Source: JAYWGN01 sp043778255
Lineage (GTDB): Bacteria; Bacteroidota; Bacteroidia; Chitinophagales; Chitinophagaceae
Assembly: GCA_043778255.1 (NCBI GenBank)
Contig: JAYWGN010000026.1
Span: 1-64,000 of the forward strand
Direction: 5' to 3'
DNA length: 64,000 nucleotides
The notes under the pieces were generated by a model. The model was given only the letters and a program-made list of their open reading frames with translations. It did not search any database and had not been told where the DNA came from. Positions 1 to 8,209 of the stretch are shown here, piece after piece (positions within the stretch are counted from its first letter, which is position 1; each line of letters starts with the position of its first letter). The translations under genes were made by a program, and so were the position numbers.

Positions 1-1226
1 GTTTGTTGCTGCATACTATCGCCTACCAATGCTATAATAGCTAAATTATTTTCTACTACTAATGGTTCTACTTTTGCTGTGCTTATTTCGTACTCAAAAG
101 CCTCATCCACAGCTAGTTTGGCTCTGTTTGCATTTGTAGCATCTATGGCTACACAAATGGCATGTTCCGATGAACTTTGTGATATAAGAATTATATTTAT
201 TTTTTCTTTTGCCAAAGTTTCAAATAACCTTTTGCTAAAGCCCGGTATGCCTGCCATACCGCTACCTTCGAGGCTCAGCAAACTTATTTTATTAATGCTT
301 GAAATTCCCGTTACAGCATTTTGTTGATTGCTAGCTGTATTAGTAATTACTGTACCAATATCAGTTGGTGCAAAAGTATTTTTTAACCAAACTGCAATGT
401 TTTTTTGCATTACTGGTTGTATAGTGGGAGGGTAAATTATTTTAGCACCAAAGTGCGATAACTCCATTGCCTCTTGATACGATATTTGGGCAATATGCTT
501 GGCATCGTTTACTAGCCTTGGGTCGGCTGTCATCATACCACTTACATCTGTCCATATTTCAAAATTTGTTGCTTGTAATGCAGCTGCAAATATTGCTGCT
601 GTATAATCCGAACCACCCCTACCTAAAGTTGTTGTTTGTTTGTTGGCATCGGCTGCAATAAAGCCTGGTATTATGGTTATGTTATTTTTATTATGGGTAA
701 AATAATTTTGTATTAATGTATTTGTTATTTCAAAATTTACATTGGCTGCTCCAAAGGTACTATCGGTTTGTATTACCAATTGAGCATCGAGCCAATGTGC
801 AGTGGGTTGTTTTAATTGTATGGCGGCATGTATAATAGTACTCGATAATATTTCGCCATAGCTAACTACTTTGTCCAATGTACGGGGCGATAATTCGTTC
901 AATAACTGAATACCTTTGCAAATATTTTGTAAGTCGTTACATAACCTAACTACTTTGGTAGCTATTACAGTAGTATCGTTATTAGGTAGTAATTCATTTA
1001 AAGTATCAATATGTTGTTGGGTTACACTTTGTAAAATGTTTTGATACGTTTCATCATTACTTGCTGCAAGTGTAGCCATTTGTATAAGCCTATCGGTAAT
1101 GCCGCTTAACGCTGAAACTACTACTAGTAAAGGTTCTTCACTTATTTTGGAAATAACAATAGCTATTACTTTATTTATATGAGTAGCATTGGCTACGGAT
1201 GTTCCTCCAAACTTTAGTACTTGCAT
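1..1226 (-). CDS. thrA: Aspartate kinase part of bifunctional aspartokinase/homoserine dehydrogenase (partial)
   Basis: The frame starts at an ATG ending at 1226 and runs off the left edge, so about 408 residues are visible. The N-terminus has the aspartokinase signature KFGGTSV (residues 5-11), and the middle has GRGGSDYTA and WTDVSGMMTADPR. The ACT-type regulatory part (SQSSSEHAICVAI, then EPLVVENNLAIIALVGDSM) matches the bifunctional ThrA arrangement better than a monofunctional LysC, so a homoserine dehydrogenase domain is expected beyond the edge. It phosphorylates aspartate in the first step of Thr/Met/Lys synthesis. asd, the next pathway step, lies 2.9 kb away on the other strand. Kinase identity is certain; the fusion is inferred. 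Confidence 0.9.
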   Translation of the reverse strand, partial: MQVLKFGGTSVANATHINKVIAIVISKISEEPLLVVVSALSGITDRLIQMATLAASNDETYQNILQSVTQQHIDTLNELLPNNDTTVIATKVVRLCNDLQNICKGIQLLNELSPRTLDKVVSYGEILSSTIIHAAIQLKQPTAHWLDAQLVIQTDSTFGAANVNFEITNTLIQNYFTHNKNNITIIPGFIAADANKQTTTLGRGGSDYTAAIFAAALQATNFEIWTDVSGMMTADPRLVNDAKHIAQISYQEAMELSHFGAKIIYPPTIQPVMQKNIAVWLKNTFAPTDIGTVITNTASNQQNAVTGISSINKISLLSLEGSGMAGIPGFSKRLFETLAKEKINIILISQSSSEHAICVAIDATNANRAKLAVDEAFEYEISTAKVEPLVVENNLAIIALVGDSMQQQ

Positions 1227-1275
1227 AATTGATTAGTTGGTTTTAGTATTAGTTTATGTAAAAGGCAAATATTTT

Positions 1276-1665
1276 TTAAATAATTTGGTCTAAATCATTT
1301 GTAATTTCTCTTTTAATTATGAGCATATTTTTTTTAGCATCTCTCAAACAATCTTTTTGATGTTTAGTCCATTCTTTGAGTCCCAAAAAACCATTGTATC
1401 GGGCATTACGAGATAAACGATAAAGATTATTATAATTATCAATACAATTATCAGAAAGTGTAGTATGGTGGTTCTCCAATGCCCTTCTCCTACTTTCATG
1501 TGAATTTATAGAAGTGCCATGAGATAGAAAATAGGCATCAATATAATGAACTGCAATGTAAAAAACTACGGTTAGTTTCCAATCAAAATATTCGTTAGGT
1601 AGTAGTTCTTCAAATTTCGCAAGGAAATCTTCGTTGTACTTAGCCTTTTTTAACCGACTCTTCAT
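1276..1665 (-). CDS. HEPN-like small protein
   Basis: A 129-residue protein predicted to be mostly alpha-helical. The segment DWKLTVVFYIAVHYIDAYF followed by a His/Arg-rich HESRRRALE and, later, LSRNARYNGF resembles the HEPN superfamily of small helical nucleic-acid-binding or RNase proteins, where a helix carries an R-x4-6-H-like motif; a clear RxxxxH is not seen. It overlaps the upstream gene by 26 bp, so the two are co-translated. HEPN proteins often pair with a nucleotidyltransferase or act in toxin-antitoxin systems. The family assignment is by pattern recognition only. Confidence 0.55.
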   Translation of the reverse strand: MKSRLKKAKYNEDFLAKFEELLPNEYFDWKLTVVFYIAVHYIDAYFLSHGTSINSHESRRRALENHHTTLSDNCIDNYNNLYRLSRNARYNGFLGLKEWTKHQKDCLRDAKKNMLIIKREITNDLDQII

Positions 1666-2161
1666 TTTCCAATTTTATTTCTTTTACTTTCTTAATTTCA
1701 TCTTCTTTTTTTTGCGAAATAAATTCAAACAGAATTGGAAATTGATTTGAAATCAATTCGTTATCATAATCATTTAAAAATGAAAAATATGGACGACGCT
1801 TAATTAAGGTATCTTCTTTTAAAATTATATAGAAATGTAAATAATTTCCCGATTCATTACTTTGAAAAATTTTGTATACGTTTCTTGAATGTGAAATAAA
1901 AAACTTTTGTACAATATCTAATAATATTTGATTTATGGAATCAATATGACCATTAAAAGTATGTGCTAACAGTGTAAGAGGGTTTTCGCTATATTTATTT
2001 ATATATTTCACTAAATCATCTTCTAAACCAATTTTAAAAAAAGTATGGCTTTGGTCAACTGAATTAATACTTTCATTCAAATGCAGCTTTATTCCATCAA
2101 AAATTTGATTAATTTTTGCTTCTTTTTTTAAATTTTTCTTATTTGTAAGAGTCAATCCCAT
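1640..2161 (-). CDS. Uncharacterised partner of the HEPN-like protein
   Basis: A 173-residue soluble protein of no recognised family. It is rich in Lys, Ile, Phe and Asn, lacks a signal peptide and ends in a charged Lys/Glu tail. The centre (YLHFYIILKED, then FPILFEFI) alternates hydrophobic strands and could be an alpha/beta fold, but the GSx10DxD motif of minimal nucleotidyltransferases is absent. The downstream HEPN-like gene begins inside its last codons (26-bp overlap), implying a two-gene unit. Function unknown; a two-component defence or toxin-antitoxin role is only a guess from gene arrangement. Confidence 0.6.
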   Translation of the reverse strand: MGLTLTNKKNLKKEAKINQIFDGIKLHLNESINSVDQSHTFFKIGLEDDLVKYINKYSENPLTLLAHTFNGHIDSINQILLDIVQKFFISHSRNVYKIFQSNESGNYLHFYIILKEDTLIKRRPYFSFLNDYDNELISNQFPILFEFISQKKEDEIKKVKEIKLENEESVKKG

Positions 2162-2312
2162 AGGTTAATACTTAGTTGTATTGTTGCAACTTGTTACAAA
2201 ATTAAGAAATTATTGCTATATACCTTTTAATAAAATTTACTATTTAATAAAGAGTTACAAGTATAACAATAGTACTTATTCAATCTAAAATATTTAACTG
2301 ACTGTAAAATAT

Positions 2313-4022
2313 TTAATTCAACCGTCTTGCTAATACTACACTGTTTTTATACTGTTTTCTTTTGCCTGTAAGGTTGTATATTTCGGTACTTACAATATAT
2401 ATTCCCGTGGCTAGTTTTACTCCTTTATCATTAAGTCCGTCCCATACAAATGCACCAGTAAAGCCTAGTAACTCACCCTTTTTTAATTGTCTTACGGGTA
2501 CACCACTTGCATCGTATATAATTACGTTGGCCAAATAACTACGTTCTGCAAAGGAATAATTAATAGTAAGTATGTCGTTAAATCCATCATTATCGGGACT
2601 AAATGTTTTAGGTGTTAGTGTTATTTCGCCGTTGGCAAAATTGCCCGTATTATATTGACTGTTTTTGGCAGTTGGTGTACCATACCCATTGCTAAAAGCT
2701 GCACTGTGCCAAGTTTCAGCTTTTTGTGAGGGTAAATTATAATCTATTCTTTCGAGGCTTATGCCTTCTTTATTATCAATTATTTTAAAATGCCAATCAT
2801 CTTTATAATTAACTTGGTCTATTATTTTTCCTTGAAAATTTAAAAGTATAGCATTGCCTTCGTCATCATTTAAGCTAGGCATTGTAGGTATTTCTATTAG
2901 CCAATCGGGGTTAGCTACTACATAATTATTTTTAATCCAAATTGCATTTTCGGTAACGGTTATAAAGTCCTGTGGAAATATTAGGTTAGGTGATTCACTT
3001 AGTTTTTTTACATTGGCTATAGCACCTGCAGTGTTTTTATTTGCAATAAAAAGTTTGTTAGCATCAAATATTTTGTTGCTATTATTGTAATATTCTACAT
3101 AATCATATCCACCACTTTTGGGGTTAAATAAAATTTCGTTTACCACCATATTCAAACTATCAGCATCTACTGGTAACCCACTTTTAGCCTTGTTGAAAGT
3201 GCCTATGGCATTGCCTTTGCAATCGGCAACGGCATTTACCGTAAGGTTATATACCGTACCTAATACCATAGGTGCCGATAAGTTAAGTATTACCTGCTGA
3301 AATGTGGTAGGCTGAGGCAAAGCACTCGTAATTGTAATGCCATTGCTAAATGTATAATTGGCTGCTAGTGCTGCACTTGTACTATCAACCGGTTCATTAA
3401 ATACTGCTACAATTTGAGTACTATTGTTGGTAAATGTTTTTTGTAATTGTGGTGCTTTTGTATCAGCATTCAAAGCATCTACACTGTTTTTGCTGCCAGG
3501 TGTACCACCACGTACATCGGTACTTGCTTTCCAATTATCAATACCGCCACATGGGTTTTTGGTGTCTATCATCTCAAGGCTCCAACCACCATCGGCTTTT
3601 ACAGCATTTTGATACCAATCCATTGTATAAGCAACAGCATGTATGGTACGCCCAGTTTGGCTTTTAAGGCTTATGAGGTCGGCGGCATTATCTAAACTTG
3701 GAAAACTGGTAACACTAACAGTAGCACCATAAGCACTTAATGCTGCCACCGAACCACTGCTACATATTATTAAAAAACTATCGGGTTTTAATATGTAATT
3801 AGGCATTGGGCCACTTACACTTGTAAGGTCAGTAATACGCCAACCTAATACATTAATATTGGCAGTAGTAGTATTTTTAATTTCAATGTATTCTACTGCT
3901 GGTAAGGTTACTACGGGTGTAGGGTCGGGCATTAATTCGGTTATTACCACATCGTATCTATTTTGGGTAAATGCATTTGCCCAACAAAATATTGTAATAA
4001 AAGTTAGTGTAAAAAATTTCAT
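2313..4022 (-). CDS. Lamin-tail domain surface protein with FlgD/gliding-type C-terminus
   Basis: A 569-residue exported protein. A signal peptide (residues 1-20, ending in AFTQ) is followed by a lamin-tail domain (about 25-130: VVITELMPDP...YIEIKN), a bacterial Ig-like domain (about 190-280) and a second lamin-tail-like domain (about 290-400: VVNEILFNPKSGGYDYVEYYN). The C-terminal domain, about residues 470-569 (FSPDNDGFNDILTINY...GVKLATGIYIV), matches the FlgD-like/gliding-motility-associated domains of Bacteroidota cell-surface proteins, which in many species go with type IX secretion. It is flanked by divergent asd and stands alone. Its ligand is unknown. Confidence 0.85.
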   Translation of the reverse strand: MKFFTLTFITIFCWANAFTQNRYDVVITELMPDPTPVVTLPAVEYIEIKNTTTANINVLGWRITDLTSVSGPMPNYILKPDSFLIICSSGSVAALSAYGATVSVTSFPSLDNAADLISLKSQTGRTIHAVAYTMDWYQNAVKADGGWSLEMIDTKNPCGGIDNWKASTDVRGGTPGSKNSVDALNADTKAPQLQKTFTNNSTQIVAVFNEPVDSTSAALAANYTFSNGITITSALPQPTTFQQVILNLSAPMVLGTVYNLTVNAVADCKGNAIGTFNKAKSGLPVDADSLNMVVNEILFNPKSGGYDYVEYYNNSNKIFDANKLFIANKNTAGAIANVKKLSESPNLIFPQDFITVTENAIWIKNNYVVANPDWLIEIPTMPSLNDDEGNAILLNFQGKIIDQVNYKDDWHFKIIDNKEGISLERIDYNLPSQKAETWHSAAFSNGYGTPTAKNSQYNTGNFANGEITLTPKTFSPDNDGFNDILTINYSFAERSYLANVIIYDASGVPVRQLKKGELLGFTGAFVWDGLNDKGVKLATGIYIVSTEIYNLTGKRKQYKNSVVLARRLN

Positions 4023-4057
4023 AATTTGAAGGTACTACAAATTAAAATATTGCATTG

Positions 4058-4065
4058 TACATTTG
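4058..4065 (+). promoter_or_regulatory. -7 box of the asd promoter
   Basis: TACATTTG fits the Bacteroidota -7 consensus TAnnTTTG. It lies 21 bp before the ATG at 4087. It overlaps the possible TTG start at 4063, which argues that the ATG is the true start. No convincing -33 TTTG is seen at the right distance. Confidence 0.5.
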
Positions 4066-4086
4066 CAAAATAATAATAAAAAAATA

Positions 4087-5076
4087 ATGAAGATAGCAGT
4101 AGTAGGAGCCACAGGTTTGGTAGGTACTAAAATGTTGGAAGTACTAGCCGAAAGAAATTTTGTAATTACTGAATTACTAGTAGTAGCCAGTGAAAAAAGT
4201 GTGGGTAAACAAATAGAGTGGAACGGAAATACTTACACTATTATAAGTATGCAAGATGCAATTGCTGCTAAACCACAAATTGCTTTATTTAGTGCAGGTG
4301 GTAGTACAAGCTTGGAGTGGGCGCCACAGTTTGCTGCAGTTGGCACTACTGTAATTGACAATAGCAGTGCTTGGCGTATGCAGCAACATATTAAATTAGT
4401 AGTACCCGAAGTAAATGCTAATACACTTACTAAAACTGATAAAATAATTGCCAACCCCAACTGTAGTACCATACAATTGGTAGTAGTGTTGCAACCCCTA
4501 CATAAAGTAAATAAAATAAAACGTATAGTAGTAAGTACTTACCAAAGTGTTACTGGTACAGGGGTTAAAGCCGTAACACAGTTGATGAACGAACGGAATA
4601 ATATAGTAGGCGAAATGGCTTACGCCCACCCAATTGACTTAAATGCTATACCACAGATTGATATATTTATGGAAAATGGCTATACCAAAGAGGAAATGAA
4701 AATGGTACTAGAAACTAAAAAAATAATGGGTGATGATACTATACAACTAACAGCCACTTGTGTACGAATACCTACAATAGGTGGCCATAGCGAAAGTGTA
4801 AATATTGAATTTGAAAATGATATAACACCAACAGAAGTAACCGAAATATTGGGAAATGAACCTTGCATAATTATACAAGATGATGTAGCCAATAAACTAT
4901 ATCCAATGCCAATTACTGCACATAACCGAGATGAAACTTTTGTAGGACGAATACGAAAAGATGAAACCCAGCCTAACACTATAAATATGTGGATAGTGAG
5001 TGATAACCTACGTAAAGGTGCAGCAACTAATGCAGTGCAAATAGCAGAGTATTTGGTGGCAAATGGGTTGGTGTAA
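4087..5076 (+). CDS. asd: Aspartate-semialdehyde dehydrogenase
   Basis: A 329-residue enzyme that reduces aspartyl phosphate to aspartate semialdehyde with NADPH, after aspartokinase. The N-terminus has the dinucleotide-binding loop GATGLVG (residues 7-13). The catalytic cysteine is in NPNCSTIQ (Cys126), and RIPTIGGHSESVNIEF and HNRDETFVGR are family motifs of the C-terminal domain. The ATG at 4087 is preferred over an in-frame TTG at 4063 because the latter lies in the -7 box and MKIAVVGATG is the usual family start. It is transcribed divergently from the lamin-tail gene and probably alone. Confidence 0.95.
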   Translation: MKIAVVGATGLVGTKMLEVLAERNFVITELLVVASEKSVGKQIEWNGNTYTIISMQDAIAAKPQIALFSAGGSTSLEWAPQFAAVGTTVIDNSSAWRMQQHIKLVVPEVNANTLTKTDKIIANPNCSTIQLVVVLQPLHKVNKIKRIVVSTYQSVTGTGVKAVTQLMNERNNIVGEMAYAHPIDLNAIPQIDIFMENGYTKEEMKMVLETKKIMGDDTIQLTATCVRIPTIGGHSESVNIEFENDITPTEVTEILGNEPCIIIQDDVANKLYPMPITAHNRDETFVGRIRKDETQPNTINMWIVSDNLRKGAATNAVQIAEYLVANGLV

Positions 5077-5135
5077 TTGGCCAAAACCTATATTTTTTTA
5101 TTGAAATTTTACACACTAAAAAATATTTTTTAAAA

Positions 5136-5861
5136 TTATTTTAGTTTAAAACTTAAGCCAAAACGAAATAAATCAGAATAAACGTTCTTGTAAGTTTCAT
5201 TTGAGAAATTGAATAATCCCCTTGAATATGCTAATACCAAACCCACATTTTTAATTTGTGTATCTAACTGTAGTCGTATCCTAAAATCAACGTTTTTTTT
5301 AAATTCTAAAGTGCTAGTTCTAAATTCTTGAGTACTTGTTTTAATAATTTCTTTTTTTGTAGTTTCTGCAGCAAAAGCAACGTCAAGCCCTGCTAAAACA
5401 TCAAATGCAATACTTTTGAAAGTATACCTATTCCCTAAATATGGATTAACCGTATAAAAAGTATTATTAAATTTTACAGAACCATTTGCTGACTGACCTC
5501 TAATATAATTATTTCTGATAATTAAGCTATCGACATTAATTTTATTCTTTAATTTTTCAATAGCAAAACCGATACCAATAATATTATTATTCTTAACTAC
5601 CCTTTGAAATTGAACTTCAAAAGTATGAGATGAGGTAAAAATATTTGAGTAACTATTATCCAACGAACTATTTGGATTTGCATAAGCATCTATTATATAT
5701 GTTGCATTTGAATTTGCTCCAGTACCTCTAAATGCAAACAGACCTGCATTAGCATTTGCTCTAATTTCAGTTTTTTGAGTATAGGATTTTAGTAGAAATA
5801 ATGTTAGAAATAAGAAAGAAACAATAATTTTTTTTAATCCTAAATTAGAAATATTTTTCAT
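5136..5861 (-). CDS. Outer-membrane beta-barrel-like protein, last gene of the sigma-factor block
   Basis: A 241-residue protein with an N-terminal hydrophobic signal (residues 10-28) and a C-terminus of alternating hydrophobic/polar strands ending in FRFGLSFKLK, a typical terminal beta-strand with aromatic residues. This is consistent with a small outer-membrane barrel. No enzymatic motif. It is the last of six same-strand genes that start with the ECF sigma factor at 10.1 kb; the 36-bp gap to the next gene suggests co-transcription. Family not recognised. Confidence 0.65.
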   Translation of the reverse strand: MKNISNLGLKKIIVSFLFLTLFLLKSYTQKTEIRANANAGLFAFRGTGANSNATYIIDAYANPNSSLDNSYSNIFTSSHTFEVQFQRVVKNNNIIGIGFAIEKLKNKINVDSLIIRNNYIRGQSANGSVKFNNTFYTVNPYLGNRYTFKSIAFDVLAGLDVAFAAETTKKEIIKTSTQEFRTSTLEFKKNVDFRIRLQLDTQIKNVGLVLAYSRGLFNFSNETYKNVYSDLFRFGLSFKLK

Positions 5862-5897
5862 TGGTTTTAAATTAATTTAATATTATCATCGTTAACC

Positions 5898-6251
5898 TTA
5901 TTTTAGTAATTCAGGTGTTACATAATATATTTCTTGTCCTCCAATTGTTGGCGTTAGTTTTCCATTAGTAGCTTTTAAATTCCCACTAAAGGTAACTATT
6001 TTTCCTAATTTTTTTAAGCTATCGGGTATATCATTACATACAATACAAGTTCTTACACCATCAATAGTATAGGGTATTGGTACATTAATAGCCCATTTAC
6101 GAAGGTCATTATAATAACCTAATGTTCCAGTCCAATTAGTTGCTACAAGTACTGTAGTACTTCTTTGGTCACACACATCGTAACTAGGTTTTGCTTTTTT
6201 GCAAGCACTTGCAATTGTTATAAAAAGCAATATTAATTTTAGCTTGTACAT
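5898..6251 (-). CDS. Small putative lipoprotein
   Basis: A 117-residue protein with a signal peptide ending in a lipobox-like IASAC (Cys17), so a lipid-anchored envelope protein is likely. The mature part has a Cys-rich centre (DVCDQRS, RTCIVCNDIPD). No recognised domain. It sits between two beta-barrel genes in the sigma-headed block, with 31 bp to the next gene upstream, and may work with the barrels. Confidence 0.65.
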   Translation of the reverse strand: MYKLKLILLFITIASACKKAKPSYDVCDQRSTTVLVATNWTGTLGYYNDLRKWAINVPIPYTIDGVRTCIVCNDIPDSLKKLGKIVTFSGNLKATNGKLTPTIGGQEIYYVTPELLK

Positions 6252-6282
6252 TTTTTTATTTATTAGTTTTACTATTATAGTA

Positions 6283-6888
6283 CTACAGCCTCACCCCAAA
6301 GTTAACTATAACTTTTTGATACTTAAAATTGAATTGGTGCTTTAGCTGTGGCTCTACAAAAGGGTTGTAGGGATCTACAGGTCGTGGGTATTCGGTAGCT
6401 TGTATGGTATAGTGGTTAATTATATAACCAAATGACGTAAAGTAAGCATGCCTATTTACCATCCACCTAATGCCTGTACCTAACTGCAATATTGAACCTG
6501 TATTTGATTTGGTATATTCTGCCACACCCAATAGGTTAGCTACTTGCATTTGTGGTTTTTTTGCAAAGCTTAATCCAGGTTTGGCATATATAAATAACTC
6601 TCTGTTTTTTGCTGTTTTGTATGCCTCTGTATACAAGCTTATATTATTTGTAGCGTTTATATTATTATAGTCCACTTTGTTATAACCAACGCCTACCGAA
6701 TAATTTTTACCTAATTTTTTGCCTACATCTATACTAAGGTTAGTACCAATAGCAGTTGATTGTGTGCCAAATAAGAGGGCTACTTGTCCACTTGCCCAAT
6801 AGGTATCGTACCAGTGTTTTTGCTGAGCTATTGCATTTTGCGATAGCAAAAAAAATACAACTAAAAAACTACAATAAATACGTTGCAT
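6283..6888 (-). CDS. Putative outer-membrane beta-barrel protein
   Basis: A 201-residue protein with a cleavable signal peptide (about residues 1-21, ending AIAQ), then alternating amphipathic strands (ASGQVALLFG, YSVGVGYNKVDY, ILQLGTGIRWMV, VIVNFGVRL). The last strand ends in an aromatic/hydrophobic pattern suited to BAM recognition. It begins 3 bp after the stop of the LVIVD lipoprotein gene, so the two are translationally coupled. Family not recognised beyond a beta-barrel porin-like fold. Confidence 0.65.
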   Translation of the reverse strand: MQRIYCSFLVVFFLLSQNAIAQQKHWYDTYWASGQVALLFGTQSTAIGTNLSIDVGKKLGKNYSVGVGYNKVDYNNINATNNISLYTEAYKTAKNRELFIYAKPGLSFAKKPQMQVANLLGVAEYTKSNTGSILQLGTGIRWMVNRHAYFTSFGYIINHYTIQATEYPRPVDPYNPFVEPQLKHQFNFKYQKVIVNFGVRL

Positions 6889-6891
6889 ATA

Positions 6892-8145
6892 TTATGGATT
6901 AATGGGTAATTTACTTAATAATACTGGGTTGTTACTAGTAGTTATATTGTATTGATATAACCCATCACTGGCTATTAGTATGGCAATGTTATTATTCATA
7001 ATTACATCAAATGCTTTGCTGTTGGCTATTGTAGCATTTAGTTGTAAATTAGTACTAGTGGTAGCATCGTATAATTTAAAACCTGCTGTGCCATCGCATA
7101 TTCCTAATTTGTTATTATAAATGCCTACACCGTAAGGGTTAGTCATTTGGTAAGTTTTAAGGGAAATTGGTACTGTTGGGTTACTAATATCTAATACATC
7201 GAGGGTGTTACGAGCTCCACCACAAGCACCACCACCACGTACGGTTACATAAGCTTTATCGTTGTAGGCTACTACAGGATCGCAACCACGGGCATGTGTA
7301 AACATACTTTGGTACTTAGGCATAGATGGGTCAATTGTATTGTAAATAAATAAACCAGTTGGGCTACCAAGTAGCAAATAATTTTTGTAAGGATATATAG
7401 TTTCAACTTCGCCAATATTAATTGCTTGATATACTATTGGTTGCAATACATTAGCAATATTAATAGGCGTAATGGAGTAGCGGTTAGCAACATATAAATA
7501 ATTATTAAGTAGCCCAAACCTCGATAGGGAGCCTGTTTGGCTACCATTAGCTGACTTTCCACCACCTGCATCAAATGTAGCAGATGCCATAAATATAACA
7601 CCACCACTATTACCACGTTCCCACCAACTGTTTGATTGGTTACAAACGTTCGATTTTGTAGTAAACGTTTTTGTAAAACTCGTAATAATGCCTTTGGTAA
7701 TATCATCATAAAAGCCATAATTGTATTGGCGGTAGGGTAGTGCATTTTCTTTTCTATTTACCAATTGCAAATTGGTTGGATTGGTAATATCAAATGTTAA
7801 GAGGTCTACATAATTATCGGCTAATAAGTAATTATCTTTTACTATCAAATCAATATTGCCTGGCACTTTTACATACTTTACTATTTGTGGATTGCTAGGG
7901 TTTGTGTTATCTATTATGTGAAAACCTTTGTTCACTTCATTTAAAAAAATAAAGTTGCCGTAGGTGCATATTTTGCCATTGGCAGTTATACTTTTTGGTG
8001 CTTGCACCACCACATTGCGTAAGCTGCTCATTGGCTCATACACAGGGTTGTACTCTATTACTTCGGTTACTCTGTTACAGGTTTCTTTGGTGCAATTAGT
8101 AAATAATATGCTGGTTATTACTATTGCCAATACTATTTTTTTCAT
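6892..8145 (-). CDS. LVIVD-repeat beta-propeller lipoprotein
   Basis: A 417-residue lipoprotein with lipobox LFTNC (Cys18). The rest is a series of repeats ending in patterns such as GFHIIDNTNPSNPQIV, DLLTFDITNPTNLQLV, LFIYNTIDPSMP and TLDVLDISNPTVP, the hallmark of the LVIVD repeat, which folds as a beta-propeller on the cell surface. A Gly-rich segment (residues about 180-205) may be a loop. It has its own ECF-type promoter at 8168-8203. Its sequence tells the fold, not the ligand. Confidence 0.85.
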   Translation of the reverse strand: MKKIVLAIVITSILFTNCTKETCNRVTEVIEYNPVYEPMSSLRNVVVQAPKSITANGKICTYGNFIFLNEVNKGFHIIDNTNPSNPQIVKYVKVPGNIDLIVKDNYLLADNYVDLLTFDITNPTNLQLVNRKENALPYRQYNYGFYDDITKGIITSFTKTFTTKSNVCNQSNSWWERGNSGGVIFMASATFDAGGGKSANGSQTGSLSRFGLLNNYLYVANRYSITPINIANVLQPIVYQAINIGEVETIYPYKNYLLLGSPTGLFIYNTIDPSMPKYQSMFTHARGCDPVVAYNDKAYVTVRGGGACGGARNTLDVLDISNPTVPISLKTYQMTNPYGVGIYNNKLGICDGTAGFKLYDATTSTNLQLNATIANSKAFDVIMNNNIAILIASDGLYQYNITTSNNPVLLSKLPINP

Positions 8146-8167
8146 ATGTTAGGTTTTGTTTTTTTTA

Positions 8168-8203
8168 TAAGACAATTAAAATGTTCCGTTTGTTACAAAA
8201 AAT
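8168..8203 (-). promoter_or_regulatory. ECF-type promoter before the LVIVD lipoprotein gene
   Basis: On the minus strand a -35-like TGTAACAAA (8189-8197) and a -10-like GTCTTA (8168-8173) are separated exactly as at 10159-10195 before the sigma-factor gene, with the same flanking AATT tract. This looks like a target of the ECF sigma encoded at 9576. A transcript start near 8161 would give a leader of about 15 nt. Confidence 0.65.
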
Positions 8204-8209
8204 AATTAT

